A model generated the notes under the pieces. The model did no database searches and was not told the DNA's origin. It worked only from the letters and a program-made list of their open reading frames with translations. A stretch of DNA of 64,000 nucleotides from contig NZ_JACHXS010000001.1 of the NCBI RefSeq assembly GCF_014192225.1, forward strand, positions 336,440-400,439, given 5' to 3'. Position numbers and translations under genes: made by a program. Source of the stretch: Pseudoduganella umbonata (GTDB lineage Bacteria > Pseudomonadota > Gammaproteobacteria > Burkholderiales > Burkholderiaceae_D). The first letter of the stretch is position 1. Each line of letters begins with the position of its first letter. Of the stretch, positions 25,590 through 33,625 are shown one piece after another.

Positions 25590-27170
25590 ATGAAAAACCT
25601 CTCCATCGGCCAGCGCCTGGCCATCGCCTTCGGACTCGTGCTGCTCGTCATGGCGGGCATTTCCCTGTTCAGCCTGGGGCAGCTCGCCAGCCTGAACGAC
25701 AAGATCGACCTGATCGTCAACGACCGGTACCGCAAGGTGCAGACCGTGACGAGCGTGCGGCAGGCCGTGAAGGATGCCTCCACCAGCCTGCGCAACCTGT
25801 ATGCGATCACCGACCCCGCCCAGGCGCGCCAGGAACGCGCGCTGCTTGCGGCATCGGATGCGGCAGCGGTGAAGCTGCTGGGCGACTTCGCGCAGAAGAT
25901 CACGGCGCAAAAGGCGCGCGACCTGGTCGGCACGATCGACGGGGCGCGGCAGCGCTACGGCGCCGACCGCGACGCCTACCTCGGCCTGCTGGAGCGCGGC
26001 GAACGCGATGCGGCGGCGGCACTGCTGCTGGGCAGCCTGTCGGCCAATTTGGCCACGTACGAGAAACACGTCTCGACGCTGGTCGACCTGGGCGGCGTGC
26101 TGATGCTCAAATCGGTCGACGAAGCGGAGCAGGGCTACCGCCACAGCCGCGTGCTGATCGTGGCGCTGTCGCTGACGGGCCTGGCCCTGGCCGCGGCGCT
26201 GGGTTACTGGATCGGCCGCGGCATCACCCGGCCCGTGCGCGCGGCGGTGCAGGTGGCTGAAACGATCGCTTCGGGCGACCTGAGCCGCACCATCGATGCC
26301 GACCGGAACGACGAGACCGGCCAGCTGATGGCGGCGCTGGGCTCGATGAACGCGTCGCTGGCCCGCATCGTCCACGGCGTGCGTGCCGATGCGGACGCGA
26401 TTGCCGGCGCCGCGCAGGAAATCGCCAGCGGCACGCTGGACCTGTCGTCGCGCACCGAGGAACAGGCCAGTTCGCTGGAAGAAACCGCGTCGTCGATGGA
26501 AGAGCTGACCAGTGCCGTGCGCCAGAGCGCGGACACGGCGCACAGCGCGCTGGCCGTGGCGCAGGGCGCCGCGAAGGTGGCGGAAAAGGGCGGCGCCGAA
26601 GTGGCCCAGGTGGTCGACCGGATGGCCGCCATCAGCGAAGCGTCGCGCAGCATCGCCGACATTACCGGCGTGATCGACGGGATCGCGTTCCAGACCAATA
26701 TCCTGGCGCTGAACGCGGCCGTCGAAGCGGCGCGCGCCGGCGAGCAGGGCCGCGGCTTCGCCGTCGTCGCCAGCGAAGTACGCAACCTGGCGCAGCGCTC
26801 GGCCACCGCCGCGCGCGAGATCAAGGCGCTGATCGAGGATTCCGCCAGCAAGGTCGCGGCGGGCAACGATTACGCGCACCAGGCGGGCAGGACGATGGAA
26901 GAAGTGCTGGCCGGGATCCGGCAGGTGGCGACGCTGATGCACGACATCGATTCGGCCAGCCGCGAGCAGACGCTGGGCATCGACCAGATCAACCAGGCCG
27001 TCACGCAGATGGACCATGTGACGCAGCAGAACGCCGCGCTGGTGGAAGAGGCGGCCGCCGCGGCCGAATCGATGCGGCACCGTACCGACAGCCTGCTGGC
27101 ATCCGTGCAGGTGTTCGTGCTCGATGGCAGCCGCGCCGGCGCGCCGCAACTGCCACGACTGCCACGCTAG
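25590..27170 (+). CDS. methyl-accepting chemotaxis protein
   Basis: A 526-residue chemoreceptor. Membrane segments lie near residues 9-30 and 187-208, flanking a four-helix-bundle-like periplasmic domain. A HAMP domain follows, then the signalling coiled coil with hairpin tip [20 protein letters not shown] near 380-400. There is no C-terminal CheR-tethering pentapeptide. The start at 25590 begins directly with MKNLSIGQRL, the usual short cytoplasmic lead. The in-frame upstream start at 25533 would add 19 residues without a ribosome site. It resembles the receptor at 3060-4664 and may be its paralogue. The porin gene starts 80 bp downstream. Confidence 0.93.
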   Translation: MKNLSIGQRLAIAFGLVLLVMAGISLFSLGQLASLNDKIDLIVNDRYRKVQTVTSVRQAVKDASTSLRNLYAITDPAQARQERALLAASDAAAVKLLGDFAQKITAQKARDLVGTIDGARQRYGADRDAYLGLLERGERDAAAALLLGSLSANLATYEKHVSTLVDLGGVLMLKSVDEAEQGYRHSRVLIVALSLTGLALAAALGYWIGRGITRPVRAAVQVAETIASGDLSRTIDADRNDETGQLMAALGSMNASLARIVHGVRADADAIAGAAQEIASGTLDLSSRTEEQASSLEETASSMEELTSAVRQSADTAHSALAVAQGAAKVAEKGGAEVAQVVDRMAAISEASRSIADITGVIDGIAFQTNILALNAAVEAARAGEQGRGFAVVASEVRNLAQRSATAAREIKALIEDSASKVAAGNDYAHQAGRTMEEVLAGIRQVATLMHDIDSASREQTLGIDQINQAVTQMDHVTQQNAALVEEAAAAAESMRHRTDSLLASVQVFVLDGSRAGAPQLPRLPR

Positions 27171-27250
27171 GCGGACACGCCCGGCACAGACTCTCGGCAA
27201 ACACGCTCGCCACAGACGGCCCGGCACAGACGAACACGAAGGGGACCATC

Positions 27251-28366
27251 ATGCAACACAAACCGAATCAGCCCGCACGCCGCCTGCACGCCGCACTGGC
27301 GCTGGCGCTGGGTACACTGGCCGCGGGCGCCGCACAGGCGCAATCGAGCGTCACCGTCTACGGCATCCTCGATACCGCGGTGACCCGCGTGACAAATGCC
27401 AATGCCGCCGGCGACGCCGTCACGAAGATGCCGTCGCTGACCGGATCGCTGCCGTCGCGGATCGGCTTTCGCGGCACCGAGGAACTCGGCAACGGCCTGG
27501 CCGCCGTCTTCACGCTGGAGAGCGGCATTGCGCCGGACAGCGGCGCGATGGGCCAGGGCAACCGGCTGTTCGGCCGGCAGGCGTCGGTCGGCCTGAAGGG
27601 CCGCTGGGGCACGCTGACGCTGGGCCGGCAGGCGAACATGACCTTCCACGCCACGCTGAAGTCGGACGTGCTGGGACCGAACCTGTTCGCGATCGGCAGC
27701 ATCGACCCGTATATTCCAAATGCCCGCAGCGACAACGCGATCGGTTACCTGGGCAACTTCGACGGCATCGTCGCCGGTGCCACGTACAGCCTGGGGCGGG
27801 ACACTTCCAGCGCGGGCGGACCCGCCGCCACGGGCTGCGCCGGCGAATCGGCTGCGGACGCCAGGGCGTGCCGGCAGTACACGGCGCTGCTGGGCTACGA
27901 AATGAAGGGCTACGGCATCAACGTGTCGTACGACAAGCTGTTCGGCGGCACCGGCGCAGGGGGCGGCCTGGCCGGCAGCGGCCACTACGACCGGCGCGCC
28001 ATGGTCAACGGCTACTACCTGTTCGGCGCCACGAAGCTGGGCGGCGGCGTGATGTTGCGCAAGACCAGCGCCGCCACGGGCGTGACGGAATCGACCATGG
28101 CTTACCTGGGCGCCAGCCATCCGCTCAGCGCCTTCCTGGTGCTGGATGCGCAGGTGGCCAGGAAGGATGTAAAGCGCAGCGGCGACGATTCGACCATGGT
28201 TGTGACGCGGCTGACGTACCTGCTGTCCACCCGCACCGCCGTCTACTGCGCGGTGGGGCGGATGGACAACGACGGTGCCGCCGCGATCGCGCTCGACGCG
28301 GGCGGCACCGCCGGCCCTGGCAAGGCGCAGACCGGCGTGATGACCGGCCTGCGGCACCTGTTCTGA
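27251..28366 (+). CDS. outer-membrane porin (Bordetella/Neisseria general porin family)
   Basis: A 371-residue porin. The signal peptide is cut near AQA-QSSVTVYGILD at about 31, and the mature N-terminus QSSVTVYGILDTAV is the hallmark of betaproteobacterial trimeric porins. The gene encodes RIGFRGTEELGNGLAAVFTLE and GLKGRWGTLTLGRQ, conserved first strands, and ends LRHLF with the terminal Phe needed for barrel insertion. It allows passive diffusion of small solutes. It ends only four bases before the stop of the convergent GH3 gene, with no terminator between, so the two transcripts must overlap at their 3' ends. Confidence 0.93.
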   Translation: MQHKPNQPARRLHAALALALGTLAAGAAQAQSSVTVYGILDTAVTRVTNANAAGDAVTKMPSLTGSLPSRIGFRGTEELGNGLAAVFTLESGIAPDSGAMGQGNRLFGRQASVGLKGRWGTLTLGRQANMTFHATLKSDVLGPNLFAIGSIDPYIPNARSDNAIGYLGNFDGIVAGATYSLGRDTSSAGGPAATGCAGESAADARACRQYTALLGYEMKGYGINVSYDKLFGGTGAGGGLAGSGHYDRRAMVNGYYLFGATKLGGGVMLRKTSAATGVTESTMAYLGASHPLSAFLVLDAQVARKDVKRSGDDSTMVVTRLTYLLSTRTAVYCAVGRMDNDGAAAIALDAGGTAGPGKAQTGVMTGLRHLF

Positions 28367-28370
28367 CGGA

Positions 28371-31088
28371 TCAGTAGGCGCGCCCGGCGGGGACTTTCAC
28401 GGCTTCGCGCAGCGGTGCCGGCAACGGGTTGGACGAACCGGTCGACAGCTGCATGGCGCCCGCCACTGTCAGCTTCGCTTCCAGGGGCAGGGTGGCGGAC
28501 GAGCTGCCGACACGGATCGCATAGCTGCCCGCGTCGACCTGCCAGGCCCCCGCACCCGCGGCGTAATACGCCAGCGAGCGGGCGTCGACGGGGATCGTCA
28601 CGGTCTTGCTTTCACCGGCCTTCAGGAACACCTTGGCGAATCCCTTCAGCTCCTGTTTCGGCCGGGAGACCGCCGCGGCGGCGGGGCGCACGTAGAGCTG
28701 CGCAACTTCATAGCCGGCGCGCGTGCCCGTATTGGTCAGCGTGAAGGTGGCCTCGACCGTGGCACCCGCTGCGAGTTTGCTGCTCGACAGTTTCAGGTCG
28801 CCGTAGGTGTACGTCGTGTACGACAGGCCGGATCCAAACGGATACAGCGGCGCGGTGCCGGCCTTGTCGAAGCCGCGGTAGCCCATGAACACGCCTTCCG
28901 AGTACGACAGCGTTTTCCTGGACGGATTGGTGGCGGCATCGGCGAAGGTTCCCGACGGCTGGTATTGCGCGATCGTGCCATACCCCGCGGCGGTCGGGTA
29001 GCTGGCGGCCGTGCGGCCGATCGTGACCGGCAGGCGGCCCGACGGATTGATGTTCCCGTACAGGATCTCGGCCAGCGCCTGGCCGCCGAACTGGCCGGGA
29101 TACCAGGCCAGCAGTGCCGCCGCGACCTTGTTCGACCACGGCATGGCGGACGGACCGCCGCCATGCACGACGACCACCGTATTCGCGTTGACTTTCGCCA
29201 CGTTGGCGATCATGTCGGACTGGTACTCCGGCAGGTCGAACGCCACGTCGCTGCCTTCGCCCTCGTATTCGGCGTTCTTGCCCACCGCGACCACCACGGC
29301 ATCGTAGCCTGCCAGGCTGTCCGGCGCCGCCAGCGACGCCCAGCTCATCTGGATGCCGTTGATGCCGCCCAGGACGGGGAAATAGGCGCCCGTCGTGCGG
29401 CGGTATTCGAGCTTCACGCTGTACAGCGCGCCGGCTTTCAGCCTGCCCGTCTTGCCGGATACGCTCATGGCGTTGACGACGTCCCCCGCCACCGGCGTGC
29501 CGTCGAAATCGATCGCCAGCTCGCCGTTCACCCACAGCCGGAAGGCGCCGTCGGCGCGTACCTTGAACACGTGCTCGCCGGTCACCGTGGGCCGGACCGT
29601 GCCCGTGAAGCGGGCCGAGAAGGCGCCTGCCGCCGGATTGAATCCGGCAATCGCGGTGGCGCCGCCGGCCGTGGTGTTGGTGCCCCGGATGAAGTCCCAT
29701 GCCACGCCCGGTTCGACACGCGTCACGGCCGCCGTGCCGCTCAGTTCCGTGTTGGCGAAGTACTCGGCCTTCAGGCCCGGTTGCAGGGCGGCCGGCGTGG
29801 AGCCGGGCTGGTACCAGACCGCCGTTGCCGGATCCAGCGACATCGAGGAGATGAAGGAAACGTTGGCCGTGTCCACGTTCAGCTGCTGCAGGCCGCTGAC
29901 TTCGGTGATGTAGCGGTTCGGCGGCGCCCACGCGGTACCGAACGGCGAGGCGGGCGCCTGGCGGGCGAGGTCGCCGATCACCGCGATCCGCGCGTTGGCC
30001 GGCAGCGGCAGCACCGGCTGCGAGCCGTTCTTGCCGCCTTCGTTCTTCAGCAGCACGATGCCTTCGCGCGCCACCGCCAGCGACGCGGCGTCGCCATGCG
30101 CGGTGTCGAGCGCCGTCGGAGTGGGCAATCCCTTGTCGAATCCGTAGCTGACCATCGCGCGCAGGTTGCGGCGCACCTTGTCGTCCAGCACGTTCATCGG
30201 CACCTGGTTGCTGTACACCAGGTCATACATCACGGCATCGGTGTAGGCGAGGGCGCTCGGCATGTCCAGGTCGGTACCGGCCCAGGCCGCCTTCTGCGCA
30301 TGGTGGATCGAGTTGAAGTCGCTCATCACGAAACCGCGGAAGCCCCATTCGCCCTTCAGCACGCCGGTGATCAGGTGATGGCTCTCGCAGCCGTACTCGC
30401 CGTTGATCTTGTTGAACGCGCACATGACGGAGGCGGGATCCGAGTTCTTCACGGTCGATTCGAAGCCGGGCATGTAGATTTCGCGCAGCGTGCGCTCGTC
30501 CACCGTCACGTCCAGCAGGTGGCGGTTGGCTTCCTGGTCATTGGCGATGTAATGCTTCGCCGCGGCCTGGATGCCCTGCGCCTGGATGCCGTTGACCACC
30601 GCCGGCCCGAGCACGGCGCCGAGGAACGGGTCCTCGCCGCTCAGGTACTCGGCATTGCGGCCGTTGTACGGCGTGCGGTACATGTTCAGGCCGGGCGACA
30701 GCATCTGCTGGGCACCCGCCTGCCGGGTCTCGTAGCCGATCGCCAGGCCGAACTGCTGCGCGCGATTGATGCTCCAGGTCGCCGCGAGGGCCGACTGCGA
30801 CGGGTACTGCGCGCCAAAGGTGCCGAGGCCCACGTGCACGCCCATCGACGAATCGTAGGCGACCGTGCCGGGCAGGCCCTGGGACGGCAGCTGCGGCAGC
30901 ATGCGGCCGTCGTTGACGCGAATGAATTCGAACTTCTGCTGCAGCGTCATGTTGTCGAGCATCGCGCCCACGCGCGCTTCGACTTCCAGTCCCTGCAAGG
31001 GTGCGGCGTTGGCGAATACCGGCAGCAGGGCCTGGCACAGGATGGCGAGCGAGGGCAGGGCCCGCGGAATGGCGGTCATCGGCTTCAT
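28371..31088 (-). CDS. GH3 beta-glucosidase with PA14 domain, secreted
   Basis: A 905-residue exported enzyme with signal peptide (cleavage near ANA-AP at 28). The GH3 N-terminal barrel contains KHYIANDQE and the nucleophile Asp257 in FVMSDFNS. A PA14 domain (about 425-560, KAEYFANTEL start) interrupts the C-terminal GH3 domain, which holds the probable acid/base region YEGEGSDVAFDLP. A fibronectin-III-like domain closes the protein. PA14-bearing GH3 enzymes usually cleave beta-glucosides from oligosaccharides or aryl glycosides. Its ATG overlaps the stop of the preceding small gene, giving coupled translation. Confidence 0.92.
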   Translation of the reverse strand: MKPMTAIPRALPSLAILCQALLPVFANAAPLQGLEVEARVGAMLDNMTLQQKFEFIRVNDGRMLPQLPSQGLPGTVAYDSSMGVHVGLGTFGAQYPSQSALAATWSINRAQQFGLAIGYETRQAGAQQMLSPGLNMYRTPYNGRNAEYLSGEDPFLGAVLGPAVVNGIQAQGIQAAAKHYIANDQEANRHLLDVTVDERTLREIYMPGFESTVKNSDPASVMCAFNKINGEYGCESHHLITGVLKGEWGFRGFVMSDFNSIHHAQKAAWAGTDLDMPSALAYTDAVMYDLVYSNQVPMNVLDDKVRRNLRAMVSYGFDKGLPTPTALDTAHGDAASLAVAREGIVLLKNEGGKNGSQPVLPLPANARIAVIGDLARQAPASPFGTAWAPPNRYITEVSGLQQLNVDTANVSFISSMSLDPATAVWYQPGSTPAALQPGLKAEYFANTELSGTAAVTRVEPGVAWDFIRGTNTTAGGATAIAGFNPAAGAFSARFTGTVRPTVTGEHVFKVRADGAFRLWVNGELAIDFDGTPVAGDVVNAMSVSGKTGRLKAGALYSVKLEYRRTTGAYFPVLGGINGIQMSWASLAAPDSLAGYDAVVVAVGKNAEYEGEGSDVAFDLPEYQSDMIANVAKVNANTVVVVHGGGPSAMPWSNKVAAALLAWYPGQFGGQALAEILYGNINPSGRLPVTIGRTAASYPTAAGYGTIAQYQPSGTFADAATNPSRKTLSYSEGVFMGYRGFDKAGTAPLYPFGSGLSYTTYTYGDLKLSSSKLAAGATVEATFTLTNTGTRAGYEVAQLYVRPAAAAVSRPKQELKGFAKVFLKAGESKTVTIPVDARSLAYYAAGAGAWQVDAGSYAIRVGSSSATLPLEAKLTVAGAMQLSTGSSNPLPAPLREAVKVPAGRAY

Positions 31089-31348
31089 TGCTTGACCGCT
31101 CCCGGCGCATCGGCCTCTTCCTGGGGCAGGTCGACGACCGGCGCGGATTCACGGGCCGGCGCGTCGGACCCGATGCGGTTCTCCTCGAACAGCTTTTTCT
31201 GCTTGTCGAGATGGTCGGCGCGGGCGGCGCGTTCCTTTCGCGCGGCAGCGGTATCGGTGGCCGCGGTCCTGGTGTCGGCCGCGGCGTACGCGGACAGTGC
31301 GCAGAGGAGGCTGGCAAGCCCCCACTGGCCTAGGCGTGGAATGTTCAT
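31085..31348 (-). CDS. small exported protein coupled to GH3 gene
   Basis: An 87-residue protein, unrecognised. The signal peptide is MNIPRLGQWGLASLLCAL and onwards, with cleavage near AYA-AD at 23. The mature part is Ala/Arg/Lys/Asp-rich with a helical, charged stretch (ERAARADHLDKQKKLFEEN) and an acidic tail. The stop overlaps the GH3 start by ATGA, so it is made with that enzyme. It is the first gene after a promoter with a TetR-type operator. It might be a periplasmic partner or chaperone of the enzyme, which is speculation. The start at 31348 is chosen for the signal peptide. Confidence 0.65.
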   Translation of the reverse strand: MNIPRLGQWGLASLLCALSAYAAADTRTAATDTAAARKERAARADHLDKQKKLFEENRIGSDAPARESAPVVDLPQEEADAPGAVKQ

Positions 31349-31406
31349 GGTGATCTTTCGATGAGTTGTAAGAGCGCGCGGCCGCACGCGTGCCGGCAGG
31401 TCTTAT

Positions 31407-31453
31407 CTGTACCAGCCGGTACAGTATAAACGAAAGATTAATACCTTAACAAA
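31407..31453 (-). promoter_or_regulatory. promoter and TetR-type operator of the GH3 unit
   Basis: On the minus strand TTGTTA and TATACT are 18 bases apart. The palindrome CTGTACCAGCCGGTACAG (31407-31424, seven-base arms) begins inside the -10 box. Binding there would repress the small-protein/GH3 unit. The adjacent TetR gene (31531-32130) is the obvious candidate. Confidence 0.65.
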
Positions 31454-31530
31454 AATGTTAATAATGTTTTGTAAAGTGTTGGTGGCGCCAGCCGGGCCGC
31501 CGGCTGCCTGCTGGTAATGAAGGGGCGCCT

Positions 31531-32130
31531 TCAGCGGGGCGCATAAGCGCGCAGGAATACTTCGATGGCGCGATCCGCCACCGCTTCGATCCCGGCCGGA
31601 AGCGGCGCCGGTTCACCAAGCATCGTCCGGTCCAGCAGTTCGCCTTGCAGCAGGCCTTTCAGGTGCATGGCGGCGACCCGCGCATCGCACCGGACGATCG
31701 CGCCGGCTGCCACCTGGCGTTCGAGATATTGCTGCATCAGGCGCCAGCCGGCCGCCGGACCCGTGGCATAGAACACCCGGCCGGCGTCGCTGCGATCGCC
31801 GTCCTGCAGGGCGATGCGCAGCACCGACACCATGTCCGGACTGAGCAGGTGCAGCAGGTAGTTGCGGCCAAACCGGTGCAGCGCGTCGCCGGCCGGGAGG
31901 TCCGGGTCGAGGGCCATGAACGCCTGCCGCAGCTTCAGCTCGGATTCCCGTGCCAGCACGGCCTGCACCAGGTCGGCCTTGGAAGGGAAATAGTTGTAGA
32001 TCGTTGCCTTGGAGCCGCCCATGCGGGCGACGATCTCCGACATCGTCGTGTTCTCCACGCCGAGTTCGCTGAAGGTATCCGCCGCCACGCGCATGATCTG
32101 GACACGGCGTTCTTCTGACTTGCTGCGCAT
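31531..32130 (-). CDS. TetR/AcrR-family regulator
   Basis: A 199-residue one-component regulator. The N-terminal helix-turn-helix (about residues 8-56) has DTFSELGVENTTMSEIVARM and KATIYNYFPSKADLVQAV. The C-terminal ligand domain contains ALHRFGRNYLLHLLSPDMVSVLRI, as in AefR-like (TetR_C_7) proteins. It lies upstream of the small-protein/GH3 unit on the same strand, and a 18-base palindrome sits in that unit's promoter, so local repression is likely. Related regulators often control efflux pumps or aromatic-compound responses, so the effector may be a plant aglycone. That is inference. Confidence 0.88.
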   Translation of the reverse strand: MRSKSEERRVQIMRVAADTFSELGVENTTMSEIVARMGGSKATIYNYFPSKADLVQAVLARESELKLRQAFMALDPDLPAGDALHRFGRNYLLHLLSPDMVSVLRIALQDGDRSDAGRVFYATGPAAGWRLMQQYLERQVAAGAIVRCDARVAAMHLKGLLQGELLDRTMLGEPAPLPAGIEAVADRAIEVFLRAYAPR

Positions 32131-32247
32131 GCTGCTCCGGCAATGATGAAAGGCGCCCAGTATAGCGGGCGGGCATCGGCCCGGGGCCCGGCTTGCCTGC
32201 CTGTCAGGATTCCGGCCGGTAGCTGAATTCGCCTGCCGGTCGGCGGG

Positions 32248-33612
32248 TCATTTCGGTGCCGTTGCGGGCCGCTGGCCGGCCGCCCCGGCCAGCCGGGCCA
32301 TCGCTTCGCGCGCCGTCATCCGGTCCTGGTGCCAGAACTGCTGGACCACGTCCCACATCGGCGCGACGGTGTGCGATGGCTGGGCCATGCCGTGCGCGAG
32401 GCTGGGCAGCAGCGTGCCCCGTTTCGCGCTGTGCTGGAAATCCTGCCGCGCACGCCGCGCGCAGGCGTCGAAGCGGTCCAGCGGCACGTCGAGCCGGGCC
32501 GGGATCGACCCCTTGGCCAGGTTGAACGCCTGCTGGAAATCGCGGCCCATCACGGCGCGCGCCAGATCGCGCTGCGCCGGCTTCTTTTCCGCGCTGACGT
32601 CGAACAGCACGATCGAATCGATGTCGAAGCTGAACACGTCGCGCGAACCGGGCGTCGGCGCGCACAGGATATCGACGCCGGGCCGCTTGCCGGCGGCCAG
32701 CATTTCCGTCTTGGCCCAGTCGCCCATGATCAGCATGCCGGCCGCGCCGCGGTTCAGCATGGCCGTCGCCGCCACCCAGTCGCGGCCCATGTTGCGCTGG
32801 TCCGTATAGGATTTCAGCCGCTTGAAGGTTTCCAGCGTTTTTTCCATCGCCGGACTGGCCAGCGCCGCGGGGTCCAGTTCCAGGAACGCCTTCTTGTAGA
32901 AGTCCACGCCGCCGACGCCGATCGCCACGCTTTCGAACGTGCCCAGGTCCAGCCACGACTGGCCCCCGTAGGCGACCGGCGTGACGCCGATCCTGCGGAT
33001 CGCCTCGGCGGCGGCGAAGAATTCGTCCCAGGTCGCCGGCACCTTGGCGCCGGCGCGGCGCAGTACGTCGGCATTGATCCACAGCCAGTTCACGCGGTGC
33101 ACGTTGAGCGGCGCCGCCACGTAATGGCCGCGGTACTTCATCGTGTCGCTGATCAGCCGCGGCAGCAGCGCATCCCACCGCTCGGCGCCGGCCACGTCGT
33201 CGAGGCCGGACAGCTTGCCCTTGCGGGCCCATTCCTGGATCGCCACCCCCTTGATCTGCGCGGCCGTGGGCGGATTGCCGGAGCGCACGCGCGAATCGAG
33301 CATCAGCACGGCCAGCCCGCCGCCGCCATCGGCGATGGCGAAGTCCTTCCACGTGTGGCCGTTCGCGCGCAGCGTTGCCTTCAGCTGGGCCACCGCCTGC
33401 GCCTCGCCGCCGCTGGCCCAGAAGTGCAGCACTTCCACTTCGCCGGCCCGCGCCGGGCAGGGCAGGGCGGCGTGCAGCAAGGCGAGTACGACGACCGCAA
33501 GGCGCGCCGGGGCAACGGCATGGCGGCAATGTTGCTCGAAAAATGGGGACGGACCCCATTTTTCGAGCAACATTGCTGCGAGGCGCGGTTTGCATGGCGG
33601 CAGGGTTCTCAT
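32248..33612 (-). CDS. ABC-type sugar solute-binding protein, orphan, third gene of a two-component operon
   Basis: A 454-residue exported periplasmic binding protein of the family 1 / UgpB-like class. It has VEVLHFWASGGE at the mature start, PLNVHRVNWLWINADVLRRAG, VPATWDEFFAAAEAIR and AAGMLIMGDWAKTE. No permease or ATPase gene is nearby. Instead it starts 13 bp after the histidine kinase stop, so it may be a ligand-sensing partner of that kinase. The signal peptide is odd. Between MRTLPPCKPRLAA and the hydrophobic APARLAVVVLALLHAAL lie about 17 residues encoded by a 51-bp perfect palindrome (33526-33576). The start at 33612 is preferred, and the internal ATG inside the palindrome (33573) is an alternative. 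Confidence 0.85.
   Translation of the reverse strand: MRTLPPCKPRLAAMLLEKWGPSPFFEQHCRHAVAPARLAVVVLALLHAALPCPARAGEVEVLHFWASGGEAQAVAQLKATLRANGHTWKDFAIADGGGGLAVLMLDSRVRSGNPPTAAQIKGVAIQEWARKGKLSGLDDVAGAERWDALLPRLISDTMKYRGHYVAAPLNVHRVNWLWINADVLRRAGAKVPATWDEFFAAAEAIRRIGVTPVAYGGQSWLDLGTFESVAIGVGGVDFYKKAFLELDPAALASPAMEKTLETFKRLKSYTDQRNMGRDWVAATAMLNRGAAGMLIMGDWAKTEMLAAGKRPGVDILCAPTPGSRDVFSFDIDSIVLFDVSAEKKPAQRDLARAVMGRDFQQAFNLAKGSIPARLDVPLDRFDACARRARQDFQHSAKRGTLLPSLAHGMAQPSHTVAPMWDVVQQFWHQDRMTAREAMARLAGAAGQRPATAPK
33526..33576. repeat. 51-bp perfect palindromic repeat inside a coding sequence
   Basis: Two 23-base arms (33526-33548 and 33554-33576) are perfectly complementary around a five-base ACGGA loop. 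The arm includes GTTGCTCGAAAAATGGGG. The stem is far longer than a terminator needs. From memory, closely similar GGGGxCxGxCCCC-centred palindromes recur in Massilia-type genomes. This is the only copy I saw in the window. Confidence 0.85.
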
Positions 33613-33625
33613 GGCTGCAGGGGGA

